Shown: one piece after another, positions 26,560-37,286 of the stretch
Layout: every line of letters begins with the position of its first letter
How positions within the stretch are numbered: position 1 is the first letter of the stretch
The notes under the pieces: model-generated
Told to the model about the DNA's origin: nothing
The model's database searches: none
What the model saw: only the letters and a program-made list of their open reading frames with translations
Assembly: GCA_963827785.1 (NCBI GenBank)
Contig: CAWHCT010000043.1
Span: 1 to 64,000, forward strand
Length of the DNA: 64,000 nucleotides
Direction: 5' to 3'
Origin: Site-B1 sp963827785
GTDB taxonomy: Bacteria > Bacteroidota > Bacteroidia > Flavobacteriales > Flavobacteriaceae
Made by a program: the position numbers and the translations under genes

Positions 26560-28888
26560 TTATTTAATGATCTCTAATTTTGCAAATCGCAATAATAATT
26601 TCTTTAAACCTCCATTTTCAAAATTGATCTCAGCTTTAACATCTGCCCCAACTCCTTCTATTTTCAACACTTCACCTTTACCAAATCGTAAATGTTTTAC
26701 TATGTTACCAACAACTAATTTACTGTCAAATAAGTTTGTGTTACCATTGGTAGATGTCACTTTCTTTAAGTTCTTTGGAGTACTGATTTTAAATTTTTCC
26801 GGTTCTTTTTTAACTGTTTTACGTTGGTATTTTTGCGAAACAGGTTTTTTAAATCGAATCTTATTGGGTTCAACATCACCAAAAATATCTGCAGATAACA
26901 TAGGATTAATTCTACGCTCTTCAATGGGAGTAATAATATCAAGATATTTATCATCAATCTCTTCAATAAATCTGCTTGGTTCTGCATCAATTAATTTTCC
27001 CCATCGATATCTTGACAAGGCATAGGTTAAATAGGCTTGCTTTTCGGCTCTTGTTAAGGCCACATAAAACAAGACGCCTTTCTTCTTCTAATTCAGATCT
27101 GGTATTCATACTCATGGCACTAGGAAACAAGTCTTCTTCCAATCCTACAATAAATACATGAGGAAACTCCAATCCCTTAGCTAAATGGATAGTCATTAGA
27201 GCAACACGATCTTTATTTCCTTTCTCATCATCCAAATCGGTTGCCAGTGCCACATCTTCCAGAAATTCTGTCAAAGAACCTGTTGAATCGACAATCTCTT
27301 TCTGCTCTTCCACAAAATCCTTGATACCATTTAATAGCTCTTCAATATTCTCCATTCTTGCAATACCTTCAGGAGTTCCATCTTTATTGAATTCTTTAAT
27401 TAATCCGGTTACTTTCACAACATGATCTGAGAGCTCAAAAGCATTTGCCGATTGATTCATTACCTGAAAGCTTTCGATCATGGTAACAAAGTTTTTCAAT
27501 TTGGTTCTGGTGCCCGAATTAATATTGATCTCTAGCTTATCAAGGTTCTGTAAGACTTCAAAAATGGAGCGATCGTAGCCATTTGCCGCCACTATCAAAC
27601 TGTCAATTGTAGTTTGCCCAATACCTCTTGCAGGAAAATTGATAATCCGTTTAAGGGCTTCCTCATCAGCCGGATTGATGACCAGTCGGAGATAAGATAA
27701 GACATCCTTTATTTCCTTACGTTGATAAAAAGATAAACCTCCAAATATTCTATATGGCATATCTCTTTTGCGTAAGGCATCTTCTATGGCACGCGATTGA
27801 GCGTTAGTCCTGTACAGTACAGCAAAATCCTTATTTCTTAATTGATTTTGCATTTTGGTCTCAAAAATTGTACTAGCAACATAGCGTCCTTCATCACCAT
27901 CAGTCATGGAACGATGTACCTTTATTTTTTGTCCTTCGTCATTTGCTGTCCAGACAATTTTATCAATTTTAGATTTATTCTTGTCAATTATTGAATTCGC
28001 TGCATTCACTATATTCTTTGTCGACCTGTAGTTCTGCTCCAAACGGAACAGTTTCACATCATCATAATCCTTTTGAAAATTCAGAATATTATTGATATTT
28101 GCACCTCTAAATGCATAAATACTCTGCGCATCATCTCCAACCACACAAATATTCTGGAATCGATCTGATAAAGCCCTAACTATCAAATATTGTGAATGAT
28201 TGGTATCCTGATACTCATCAACCAAGATATATCTGAACTTATCTTGATATTTAGCCAAAACATCGGGAAATCGAGTTAATAATTCATTGGTTTTTAACAA
28301 CAGATCATCAAAATCCATAGCTCCGGCCTTAAAGCATCTGTCTACGTAGTTTTTGTAGATCTCACCCATTTTTGGTCTTTTTGCCATCGTATCGGCTTCT
28401 ATCAATTCTGGATTCTGAAAATAGGCCCTTACCGTTATTAAACTATTTTTATAAGAAGAAATTCTGGAACGAATTTGTTTGTATTTATAAACATCCTTAT
28501 CTAGATTCATTTCCTTAATAATAGATGCAATCAGTCTGTCAGAATCCTGTGTATCATAGATCGTAAAGTTGCTGGGATAACCTAATTTTTCACCTTCAAA
28601 CCTCAAAATTCGAGCAAAAACAGAATGAAAGGTTCCCATCCAGAGATTTTTAGCTTCAGAACCTACTATTCTAGCAATACGATCTTTCATTTCTCGCGCT
28701 GCCTTATTGGTAAAGGTCAAAGCCAAAATATTGAAAGCGTCAATTCCCTGACTCATCAAATAGGCTATTCTATAAGTAAGAACACGAGTTTTTCCTGAAC
28801 CTGCTCCTGCTATAACAATCATCGGCCCATCCTTTTGTAAAGTAGGTGCTAATTGTGCATCATTCAACTGACTGAGAAATTTATCCAA
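26560..28888 (-). pseudogene. uvrD: UvrD/PcrA-type DNA helicase with one frameshift
   Basis: A superfamily 1A helicase of nucleotide excision and mismatch repair. The reconstructed protein is about 775 residues: Walker A GAGSGKTRVLTYRI near residue 30, DEYQDTNHSQYLIV (motif II), GDDAQSIYAFRGA (motif III), QNYRS (motif IV), TIHLAKGLEFPHVFIVGLEE (motif V) and the VALTRAEKQAYL motif VI. The frame breaks between the last two. The upstream part runs to ERRLVLCGLN in the wrong frame, while the downstream frame begins FYVALTRAEKQ. Removing one base at about 27066-27072 joins them as RRLFYVALTRAE. The open pieces are 26987-28888 and 26560-27072. Motif VI would be lost if the shift is real. Confidence 0.88.
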
Positions 28889-29069
28889 ATTTATTCGACT
28901 TTAAGATTGTGAAATTAACCAATGTTTATTGCTTTTTTAAGAAGTTTTTTGATTAATTATAAACAATAATTAATTTATTTCAACTCAACTAAAAGAACTA
29001 ATATTAATTTTAAAATTCCTTGTACAATAATTATTATCCAATTAAGTTTACTCTTTAAATCAACTTATT

Positions 29070-29594
29070 ATGGATTCAGAGAAAATATTAGATTTCTTCC
29101 TTTATATTGTACCAGCATTACTTACTGGAGTATTGGCTTTTTATTTCTTCAAACAATTCATGAAAAATGAAGACAATAGAAGAAATTTTTTATTGCATAA
29201 AGATCAGCAAAAACATTCCTTACCTATTCGCCTGCAGGCTTATGAACGAATGGCTCTTTTCTTAGAACGGATCGCACCAGCAAAATTACTTATTAGAATT
29301 CAACCAAAATCCTCTAATAAAGAAGCTTACGAAGCATTACTTATAGCATCTATTGAACAAGAATTTGAACATAATCTATCACAACAAATCTATTTAAGTG
29401 ATGAGTGCTGGAGTATTATATCTGCTTCAAAGAATGCCACGATCCAACTTATACGAAAAGCGAGTTTACTTCCTAAGACCGATACCGCCAACAAGCTTCG
29501 AGAAGTTATTTTAACGGAAATGATGGAAAAAAAACCACCAAGTGACGCGGCTTTATCCTACATAAAGAATGAAGTCTCAGATTTATGGTACTAG
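29070..29594 (+). CDS. Conserved hypothetical membrane protein
   Basis: A 174-residue protein with one N-terminal transmembrane helix (about residues 7-29, FFLYIVPALLTGVLAFYFF) followed by a helical cytoplasmic domain that contains HSLPIRLQAYERMALFLERI. I think it is a Bacteroidota-restricted family of unknown function (DUF7935-like), but I am not certain of the name. It is divergent from uvrD across an AT-rich gap (28889-29069), and its 3' end overlaps the patatin gene on the other strand by 12 bases. Confidence 0.8.
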   Translation: MDSEKILDFFLYIVPALLTGVLAFYFFKQFMKNEDNRRNFLLHKDQQKHSLPIRLQAYERMALFLERIAPAKLLIRIQPKSSNKEAYEALLIASIEQEFEHNLSQQIYLSDECWSIISASKNATIQLIRKASLLPKTDTANKLREVILTEMMEKKPPSDAALSYIKNEVSDLWY

Positions 29595-30485
29595 GCCTTT
29601 TTCCTTTATGGATTTGGTTTTTGCATAATTAAACCCTTCTTCCCACCATTTGATCATGTGTTCTCTGTTAAAAATTAAGGAATTCTCAGTTAAATTTGTG
29701 GGTGTATAATAAATATTGAGCTTTACATTTTTATTTTTAGCAGCCAATTTACCTATTGTTATATCACCTTTTTCAACCTGATCAAGCAAATAGCCATACA
29801 AATTGATCATAAGCGAAAACGGGTTTTTACCTAATGCCTTATTATATTCCAGGTTCTCACTTTCCAAAACTATGGCATCTACCTCAGTTGCTCCTCTTAA
29901 AATGGCCTCTCGGATTGGAATAACGCATCCTAAGCCACCATCTGCGTAGTCAAACCCATTTACCTGGGCCAGGGACATAAACGGTATGTAATTGCAGGAA
30001 ATCCATATCCAGTCACAAAATTCCTCGTAACCGAAATCGTTAATAGACTTATATTCTACCCTGTTCTTTGACAGATTGGAGACCGTTACAACAACATCGT
30101 GCTTGGTAGCTTTGATCTTGTTGTATTCTTCTATGGTGAAATTTCGCTTAATATTACGCCTCAGATTTTTGCTTTCCCCAAAGGTTCTCTTTCTTTTGAT
30201 AAATTGAATAAGTGTATTAAAAAAGTTAATGGTTACGTATTCCCTGTCTCCTTTACTTCTGGTTATAAATGGATTGATACTAAAGATATGCTTTTGACTG
30301 ACATTAGTATAAATATCATACAATTTCCCAAGATCATGAACAGCAAGATGAGGCACTAACAAACTTCCTGTTGATGTACCCAAATACATATCATAGCTCC
30401 TACCCTCCTGTTCAATAAGATATTGTGCTACACCTCCAGCAAATGCGCCCTTACTTCCTCCTCCTGAAATTACCAATGCTCTCAT
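29583..30485 (-). CDS. Patatin-like phospholipase family protein
   Basis: A 300-residue patatin-fold lipid acyl hydrolase. It has the oxyanion loop SGGGSKGAFAGG (about residues 7-18), the nucleophile elbow GTSTGS (Ser about residue 39) and the dyad aspartate in ADGGLG (about 177-182). No signal peptide is visible, so it is probably cytoplasmic or peripheral. It starts 3 bases after the stop of the M1 aminopeptidase gene upstream on the same strand and is likely co-transcribed. The lipid substrate is unknown. Confidence 0.9.
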   Translation of the reverse strand: MRALVISGGGSKGAFAGGVAQYLIEQEGRSYDMYLGTSTGSLLVPHLAVHDLGKLYDIYTNVSQKHIFSINPFITRSKGDREYVTINFFNTLIQFIKRKRTFGESKNLRRNIKRNFTIEEYNKIKATKHDVVVTVSNLSKNRVEYKSINDFGYEEFCDWIWISCNYIPFMSLAQVNGFDYADGGLGCVIPIREAILRGATEVDAIVLESENLEYNKALGKNPFSLMINLYGYLLDQVEKGDITIGKLAAKNKNVKLNIYYTPTNLTENSLIFNREHMIKWWEEGFNYAKTKSIKEKGLVP

Positions 30486-30488
30486 AAC

Positions 30489-32483
30489 CTAATAGCTATC
30501 CATTAATTGTTGTGCAAATTGCTTAAAGCGCCAGTTATGATGATTTGTAGCATCTTTTAAGTTTTCCATACATCTCTCATCACAAGACCTGATCCATCTT
30601 AAATATCTGAATGCGTTTTCACGGACTTCAAAACTATAATCGGGAGAGGTATAACCAATTAACTCTTCCATAAATTGTTCCGGGTCTCCAACGCTGTCAT
30701 TATCTGTTAAGATGGCAAGAGTTAACCATAACGTTCTGACATTCTTATTATTAAATCCGATAATCCCCTTTGTTTTTTCGAGATAGATTTCCTGATCTTG
30801 TGGAAAACTATTCCAAAGATTATACAATGCCGCTTCTATTGTTACATAGGATTTGTCATTCAATAAACTCTCATAATCCGCCTTAAGAACTATCGGAATT
30901 TCCTTTAAATTCATAGCTATAGCTTGCCTTTTTTTAATATCATTCGAACTAAATGCTTTTTTGTATAACTGTATTGCTTGCAAAGAATCGACATTTTTAA
31001 TTCGGGCAAACAATTCTTGTTGAAGCGGGTAAAACGAATCAGAATGAAGCACTTCATCACATTTAGAAATTTGTTTTGCAATATCCTCTTCTGAATCAAA
31101 TTTCTGTATTTGAAGCATTCCTTTGGCAAATTCATTCTTTTCCAAAGAACTATAGGCTTCATCTTTCGAGAACGTTTTATTATTTAACCAAGTTCCAATA
31201 AAATTGGTTAAATCCTGCCCGCTTTCGACCTGAATTTCCTTTAAAAAATCCATCGTTTCAACATTTTTAAATCGATGCTTTTTTAAATAGCTTTTCACGG
31301 CATTTTTAAATGCCTTATCTCCCACTTGCTCTTTTAAAATATGTAAAGCCCAGGCACCTTTTTTATAAAAAGTTGTACTACTTGACTTGGGATTCAATAG
31401 TGAGGTGCTTTGTCCTGATTTATCCTGATTTAAAAGCTCTTGCACATAATCGTAAAGCCTCCAGTAATAATAATCCTCTCCAAATACCTCTCTCTCTGCT
31501 AATAAGGCATAATAGGTTGCAAATCCTTCTTGTAGCCAGTGATGCTCACCGCTTTTTGCCGTAACCAGGTCACCAAACCATTGATGCGCTAATTCATGGG
31601 CATTGACATTTACAAAATTCCTGTCAACAAATGAAGTTTCATCTATCATAAAAGCATCAGAAAAGATTGTAGCACTTGAATTCTCCATGCCTGCGTAAAG
31701 GAAATCATGTACAGGAATTAATTTATAATTCTGCCATGGATAAGGAACGCCTATTTCATTTTCTAAAAAATCGAACATCTTTTTAGTATACCTGTAAGTT
31801 GGCTTTACTTTAATTGAATCCTCAGGATAATAATACATTTCTAAAGGTATTCCGCTTTTAGAATGTTCTAATTTCTTATTGTATTTACCAATGGCTAGGG
31901 CAACTAAATAGCTCGACATTGGGTTTTGCATATCGTAATGCCATAAGTTATAGCCGTCATGCGTTTCCTTTTTAACTAGCTTACCATTGGCAATAACTTC
32001 ATAATCCTTCTCAAAAATTACATTTAGATCAAACTCTACTTTTTCATTGACATCATCAAAACTTGGTAGCCAGTTGCTGGTGTATTTACCCTGACCCTGA
32101 GTCCAAACCTGATCTGGAGCATCGTTATCCCATCCGACAAAATACATGGCTTTTTTTGGCTGTGTACTCCAGGAAATATTGAGTTCATGAGTTTCTCCCT
32201 TTTTAAATTTTTGCTTAATGACAATGAATTTGTTATTTGCCTGGATGTCAATTGGTCTTTTATCTAATTTACAATTGACCTGCTTAAAATTTTTGGCGTC
32301 CAAATAAATGGAATCTACTTCCTTTAGAACTTTAAAATTGTATTCAATTTGCCCACTAACACTGTTTTCTTTAGCATTTATATTTATTTGAGCATCTGCA
32401 CTAATGAAATCAACAGATTCTGATTGCTGTGCAATTAAGGTGACACTAAAAAAAATAAAAATGAAACTAATAAAATACTTCAT
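30489..32483 (-). CDS. M1 family aminopeptidase, exported
   Basis: A 664-residue zinc aminopeptidase. The zinc site is intact: HELAHQWFGDL followed by HHWLQEGFATYYALLAE (about residues 297-325), with the exopeptidase-type GMENSSATIF ahead of it. The signal peptide ends ...SVTLIA before Gln-Gln, so I place it in the periplasm or outside. The C-terminal region is helical repeats. I chose the ATG at 32483 because the n-region KYFISF follows it immediately; the in-frame ATG at 32492 is possible. It precedes the patatin gene by 3 bases. It contrasts with the zinc-less homologue at 15501. Confidence 0.92.
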   Translation of the reverse strand: MKYFISFIFIFFSVTLIAQQSESVDFISADAQININAKENSVSGQIEYNFKVLKEVDSIYLDAKNFKQVNCKLDKRPIDIQANNKFIVIKQKFKKGETHELNISWSTQPKKAMYFVGWDNDAPDQVWTQGQGKYTSNWLPSFDDVNEKVEFDLNVIFEKDYEVIANGKLVKKETHDGYNLWHYDMQNPMSSYLVALAIGKYNKKLEHSKSGIPLEMYYYPEDSIKVKPTYRYTKKMFDFLENEIGVPYPWQNYKLIPVHDFLYAGMENSSATIFSDAFMIDETSFVDRNFVNVNAHELAHQWFGDLVTAKSGEHHWLQEGFATYYALLAEREVFGEDYYYWRLYDYVQELLNQDKSGQSTSLLNPKSSSTTFYKKGAWALHILKEQVGDKAFKNAVKSYLKKHRFKNVETMDFLKEIQVESGQDLTNFIGTWLNNKTFSKDEAYSSLEKNEFAKGMLQIQKFDSEEDIAKQISKCDEVLHSDSFYPLQQELFARIKNVDSLQAIQLYKKAFSSNDIKKRQAIAMNLKEIPIVLKADYESLLNDKSYVTIEAALYNLWNSFPQDQEIYLEKTKGIIGFNNKNVRTLWLTLAILTDNDSVGDPEQFMEELIGYTSPDYSFEVRENAFRYLRWIRSCDERCMENLKDATNHHNWRFKQFAQQLMDSY

Positions 32484-32584
32484 GAGGAGCATATAGCAAA
32501 GGCTAGACCAAAGTTACATTATTTAGCACTTTTTAAGAACTAAACACAGATTAAAATTAGCATAAAAATAGTATTTTCGTCTCT

Positions 32585-34687
32585 ATGTATACCAACTTGC
32601 AAACTCCAATTGATTATTTAAAGGGTGTTGGACCCAATCGTGCTGATCTGCTGCGTAAGGAATTAGGTATACATACTTTTCAAGATTTAATAAATTTATT
32701 CCCAAACAGATACATAGATAGAACCAGGTATTACAAGATCAATGAATTGCAAAACAACAATGCAGATGTACAGATCATTGGAAAAATAACGAATGTTACA
32801 GAAGTGGCTCAGAAACTTGGAAAAAGACTGGTTGCAACATTTCAGGATGAGACAGGAACAATGGAACTGGTATGGTTCAGAGGGCATAAATGGATCAGGC
32901 AGAGTTTAAAATTTGATAAACCATATGTAATTTTTGGCAAGGTCAATTGGTTCAACGGTAAATTTAGTGTCCCTCACCCTGACATGGAATTGCTGGAAGA
33001 ACACGAAAAAAGTCTTCGTTCCGCCATGCAACCCGTTTATCCTTCCACTGAGAAATTGACAAATAAGGGAATTTCAAGTCGGGTAATTAGTAAAATGATG
33101 CAGCAATTATTTTTGGATACTAACGGAAAATTCGTTGAAACCCTATCCGGTAATTTATTAAAGGAACTCAAATTGATCTCAAAAAATGAGGCACTTTTCA
33201 ACATACATTTTCCTAAAAATCAAGAGCTGCTTTCCAAGGCACAATTCAGGTTAAAATTTGAAGAATTATTTTTTATTCAACTGCAATTAATTATCAAAAA
33301 TCTGATCCATAAATCAAAGATTAAAGGCTTCCCATTTTCAAAAGTTGGTCATTATTTTAACAGCTTTTTTTCAGACCATTTACCCTTTGAATTGACCAAT
33401 GCTCAAAAACGGGTTATAAAGGAAATTAGACAAGATCTTGGCAGTAATGCCCAGATGAATCGATTATTGCAAGGCGATGTAGGTTCGGGAAAAACCATAG
33501 TTGCGCTAATGTCAATGTTAATAGCACTTGACAACGGTTTTCAAGCTTGCTTAATGGCTCCGACTGAAATTTTGTCAGTCCAACACTATAATGGATTATA
33601 TGAACTATGTAAAGATTTGAATATCAGTATTAAATTGCTTACTGGTTCAAGCAATACTTCAGAAAGACGAAAAATCCATGAATCCTTAGAAAATGGCGAT
33701 TTACAGATACTAATTGGTACCCACGCATTGATCGAAGATAAGGTGAAATTCAAGAATTTAGGCTTGGCAATTATCGATGAACAACATCGATTTGGAGTCG
33801 CTCAAAGAAGTAAACTTTGGAAAAAAAATACCTCTCCTCCACACATCCTTGTGATGACCGCTACACCAATTCCAAGGACCCTTGCAATGTCTGTTTATGG
33901 TGACCTGGATATCTCAGTAATTGACGAATTACCGCCTGGGAGAAAAGAGATAAAAACTGTCCATCGATTTGACAAAAATCGACTGAATGTTTTCAAGTTT
34001 ATTCGTGACGAAATTACAAAAGGAAGACAGATCTATATCGTCTATCCTTTGATACAGGAAAGTGAAAAAATGGACTATAAAGATCTGATGGATGGCTACG
34101 AAAGTATCACCAGGGAATTTCCAATGCCCAAATATCAGATCTCCATAGTTCATGGAAAAATGAAATCGGCAGATAAGGATTTTGAGATGCAACGATTCAT
34201 TAAAGGAGAAACTCAAATAATGGTCGCCACGACAGTTATTGAAGTTGGTGTTGATGTCCCAAATGCTTCGGTTATGATCATTGAGAGTGCCGAACGCTTT
34301 GGATTATCACAGTTACACCAATTGCGAGGTCGTGTAGGTCGCGGAGCAGAACAAAGCTATTGCATACTCATGACTGGTCACAAATTGAGTAACGATAGCC
34401 GAACAAGGCTGGCGACTATGGTTCGAACCAACGACGGTTTTGAAATTGCAGAAGTTGATCTAAGACTTCGGGGACCGGGAGATATCATGGGTACGCAGCA
34501 AAGTGGTGTATTGAATTTAAAGATTGCCGACATAATCAAGGACAACGATATTTTAAAACATGCACGTTTTTATGCCAAAAAAATATTGAATGATGACCCT
34601 TCCCTATCAAAAGCGGAAAATAAAACTTTGAATAATACTTATAACCAATTAGTTAAGTACAAGAATATCTGGAACTATATTTCATAA
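32585..34687 (+). CDS. recG: ATP-dependent DNA helicase RecG
   Basis: A 700-residue branch-migration helicase for replication fork rescue and recombination. An N-terminal OB-fold wedge domain (about 60-145) leads to Walker A GDVGSGKTIVALMSML (about residue 300), IIDEQHRFG (DEQH motif II), MTATPIPRTLAM, and the C-terminal TTVIEVGVDVPNA and QLRGRVGRG motifs. Length fits the family. It is divergent from the M1 aminopeptidase gene, followed by about 95 bases with the pheT promoter. Confidence 0.96.
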   Translation: MYTNLQTPIDYLKGVGPNRADLLRKELGIHTFQDLINLFPNRYIDRTRYYKINELQNNNADVQIIGKITNVTEVAQKLGKRLVATFQDETGTMELVWFRGHKWIRQSLKFDKPYVIFGKVNWFNGKFSVPHPDMELLEEHEKSLRSAMQPVYPSTEKLTNKGISSRVISKMMQQLFLDTNGKFVETLSGNLLKELKLISKNEALFNIHFPKNQELLSKAQFRLKFEELFFIQLQLIIKNLIHKSKIKGFPFSKVGHYFNSFFSDHLPFELTNAQKRVIKEIRQDLGSNAQMNRLLQGDVGSGKTIVALMSMLIALDNGFQACLMAPTEILSVQHYNGLYELCKDLNISIKLLTGSSNTSERRKIHESLENGDLQILIGTHALIEDKVKFKNLGLAIIDEQHRFGVAQRSKLWKKNTSPPHILVMTATPIPRTLAMSVYGDLDISVIDELPPGRKEIKTVHRFDKNRLNVFKFIRDEITKGRQIYIVYPLIQESEKMDYKDLMDGYESITREFPMPKYQISIVHGKMKSADKDFEMQRFIKGETQIMVATTVIEVGVDVPNASVMIIESAERFGLSQLHQLRGRVGRGAEQSYCILMTGHKLSNDSRTRLATMVRTNDGFEIAEVDLRLRGPGDIMGTQQSGVLNLKIADIIKDNDILKHARFYAKKILNDDPSLSKAENKTLNNTYNQLVKYKNIWNYIS

Positions 34688-34727
34688 ATGGTTCAAGTAG
34701 ACTAGAAATATTTGTCTATAAGTCTTC

Positions 34728-34757
34728 TTGCTAACTTTAAGCAAAGTCATATCTTTG
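34728..34757 (+). promoter_or_regulatory. pheT promoter (TTG-N19-TATCTTTG)
   Basis: TTG at 34728-34730 and TATCTTTG at 34750-34757 with a 19-base spacer match the Bacteroidota sigma consensus closely. The ATG follows at 34784. Confidence 0.7.
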
Positions 34758-34783
34758 TATCTTAAAATTTTACAGCTCAGTAC

Positions 34784-37210
34784 ATGAAAATTTCCTATAA
34801 TTGGCTAAAGCAATTCATTAATATAAGTTGGGATGCAGAGAAAACAGGTGAACTTCTTACCAATTTAGGTCTGGAGGTTGAAGGCATTGAAAACTATCAA
34901 TCCGTTAAAGGAGGTTTGGAAGGTGTGGTTGTAGGCAAGGTCCTTACCTGTGAACAACATCCAAATGCAGACAGATTAAAAGTAACTACCGTTGATATTG
35001 GTACCAATGAACCGCTTCATATTGTTTGTGGTGCTCCAAATGTCGCCAAAGGTCAAATAGTTCCTGTCGCAACTATTGGAACCATATTATATTCTTCTGA
35101 AGGTGAGGAATGGACCATTAAGAAAGGAAAGATTCGAGGTGAAGAAAGCTATGGAATGATCTGTGCCGAAGATGAACTTGGTCTGGGACAAAGCCATGAT
35201 GGCATAATGGTTTTGGATAAAAATTTGAAAGTTGGAACTCCTGTAGCAGAAATATTTGAAATTGAAAACGATAAGGTTTTTGAAATTGGTTTAACTCCTA
35301 ACCGAGCAGATGCCATGAGCCATCTGGGTGTAGCGCGCGACCTGAGAGCAGGATTAATTCGACAAAAGATCAACGTTGAATTGATCACACCATCAACAAG
35401 TTCCTATCATTTAGACAATAGAAGCTTAAAAATAGCTGTAAAAGTTGAGGACTTTGAAAAAGCGCCACGCTATTGTGGTGTTACTATTTCAGGAATAAAG
35501 GTTGCCGAATCCCCTAACTGGTTGCAAAACCGCCTAAAAGCTATTGGTTTAAGCCCAATAAACAATGTTGTGGATGCTACGAATTATGTTTTACACGAAT
35601 TAGGTCAGCCTTTGCACGCATTTGATGCTGCAAAGATAAAAGGGAATAAAGTCATTGTTAAAACTCTTAAAGCCGGAACCAAATTTACAACATTAGACGA
35701 AGTGGAACGAACTCTGCATGAAGATGATCTTATGATCTGCGATGCTGAAAAACCTATGTGCATTGCGGGAGTTTTTGGCGGCATTACATCCGGAGTGACA
35801 GAATCCACAACAAGCATCTTTTTGGAAAGTGCTTATTTTGACCCGATTAGCATCCGTAAAACTGCGAAAAGACATGGATTGAATACTGATGCTTCTTTCA
35901 GATTTGAACGTGGTATAGATCCTAATATCACTGAATACGCCTTAATGCGAGCTTGTTTATTGATCATAGACATTGCAGGTGGTGAAGTTTCCAGCGATAT
36001 TTTTGATTCCTATCCGGTTAAGATAGAAGATAGTCAGGTGCGGTTAAGTTTTGAAAATGCCGAAAAATTGATAGGTCAGGAAATTCCAAAAGAGACCATA
36101 AAAGAAATATTGACCTCCCTGGAAATAAAAGTGAACAGTGTCACTGAAACTGGTTTGGGTTTAATGGTTCCTGCATATAGAAACGATGTTACTCGTGAAG
36201 CAGATGTTATCGAGGAAATTTTGAGGGTTTATGGATATAACAATATTGAAACGACCGAAAAATTAAATGCGTCTATCTCAAACTCTAATAAAATTGAAGA
36301 TTACAAACTAAGGAATATCATTGGTAATCAATTGGCCTCTCAGGGATTTTATGAGATCATGGCTAATTCGCTTACCACTGCAAAATATGCCGAATTAAGC
36401 AAGCAGTTAAAAGAAGAACACAACGTCGTGATGTTAAATCCTTTAAGTCAGGATCTGGGCGTGATGAGACAATCCCTTCTGTTCTCCGGTCTTGAAGCAG
36501 CTGCTTATAATATAAACCGAAAACGAGCAGATCTTAAATTGTTTGAATTTGGTAAAACCTATCATGATTTTAACGGAAACAGAGAGGAACTCAAGCATCT
36601 AACACTCCTTGTGACAGGTAGCAGGACTGTAGAGGCATGGAACGGACTCAATAAAACCTCCGATTTCTTTTACCTGAAGGGTGTCGTTACATCTGTATTA
36701 CAAAGGTTGGGAATTGCCAATTGTAAGGAACAACCTGTAAAAGATGATGTAATTAGTGAAGGGGTGACCATGAGTTTGGGGAAAATGAATTTAGTAAGTA
36801 TAGGTCTGGTTAAAAAGCCTGTACTAAAGCATTTTGATATAGCACAACCTGTTCTTTATTCCGATTTTTACTGGGACAATATACTTGAGGTGGTTAAAAG
36901 AAACAGTATTACATTTAATGACCTTCCTAAGTATCCTGAAGTTCGACGTGATTTTGCTTTATTGCTTGATGAGGCTGTCACGTTTGAATCCATTTATAAC
37001 ATTGCCAGACAATGCGAAAGAAAACTTTTAAAGGACATTAATTTATTTGATGTATACCAAGGCAAGAACCTTCCAAAAGGCAAAAAGAGCTATGCTGTAA
37101 GCTTTATTTTACAGGACGAACACAAGACCTTGACCGATAAGCAAATTGACAAGATCATGAGCAACCTGCAGCAAAATTTTGAGAAAGAACTAGGAGCTGA
37201 ATTAAGATAG
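34784..37210 (+). CDS. pheT: Phenylalanine--tRNA ligase subunit beta
   Basis: An 808-residue class II aminoacyl-tRNA synthetase subunit. The N-terminal tRNA-binding OB domain (about 40-150, with HPNADRLKVTTVDIG), the B3/B4 editing core, the B5 domain and the C-terminal anticodon-binding FDX-ACB domain (about 715-808, with FDVYQGKNLPKGKKSYA) are all recognisable. It pairs with the PheS alpha subunit, which is not in the window. Length is normal for the subunit and no lesion is seen. Confidence 0.96.
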   Translation: MKISYNWLKQFINISWDAEKTGELLTNLGLEVEGIENYQSVKGGLEGVVVGKVLTCEQHPNADRLKVTTVDIGTNEPLHIVCGAPNVAKGQIVPVATIGTILYSSEGEEWTIKKGKIRGEESYGMICAEDELGLGQSHDGIMVLDKNLKVGTPVAEIFEIENDKVFEIGLTPNRADAMSHLGVARDLRAGLIRQKINVELITPSTSSYHLDNRSLKIAVKVEDFEKAPRYCGVTISGIKVAESPNWLQNRLKAIGLSPINNVVDATNYVLHELGQPLHAFDAAKIKGNKVIVKTLKAGTKFTTLDEVERTLHEDDLMICDAEKPMCIAGVFGGITSGVTESTTSIFLESAYFDPISIRKTAKRHGLNTDASFRFERGIDPNITEYALMRACLLIIDIAGGEVSSDIFDSYPVKIEDSQVRLSFENAEKLIGQEIPKETIKEILTSLEIKVNSVTETGLGLMVPAYRNDVTREADVIEEILRVYGYNNIETTEKLNASISNSNKIEDYKLRNIIGNQLASQGFYEIMANSLTTAKYAELSKQLKEEHNVVMLNPLSQDLGVMRQSLLFSGLEAAAYNINRKRADLKLFEFGKTYHDFNGNREELKHLTLLVTGSRTVEAWNGLNKTSDFFYLKGVVTSVLQRLGIANCKEQPVKDDVISEGVTMSLGKMNLVSIGLVKKPVLKHFDIAQPVLYSDFYWDNILEVVKRNSITFNDLPKYPEVRRDFALLLDEAVTFESIYNIARQCERKLLKDINLFDVYQGKNLPKGKKSYAVSFILQDEHKTLTDKQIDKIMSNLQQNFEKELGAELR

Positions 37211-37286
37211 ATAAAAGGCCCTTTTATACCCGACTTTTTGGGAGAATAGGCTTTTTTAAGTAAAGTTTTAGAATTTTAATTATACT

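Noticed and set aside
28889..29069. Possible small gene in the AT-rich gap before the DUF7935-like gene
   Set aside because: No open frame with plausible coding content; it is low-complexity A/T sequence.
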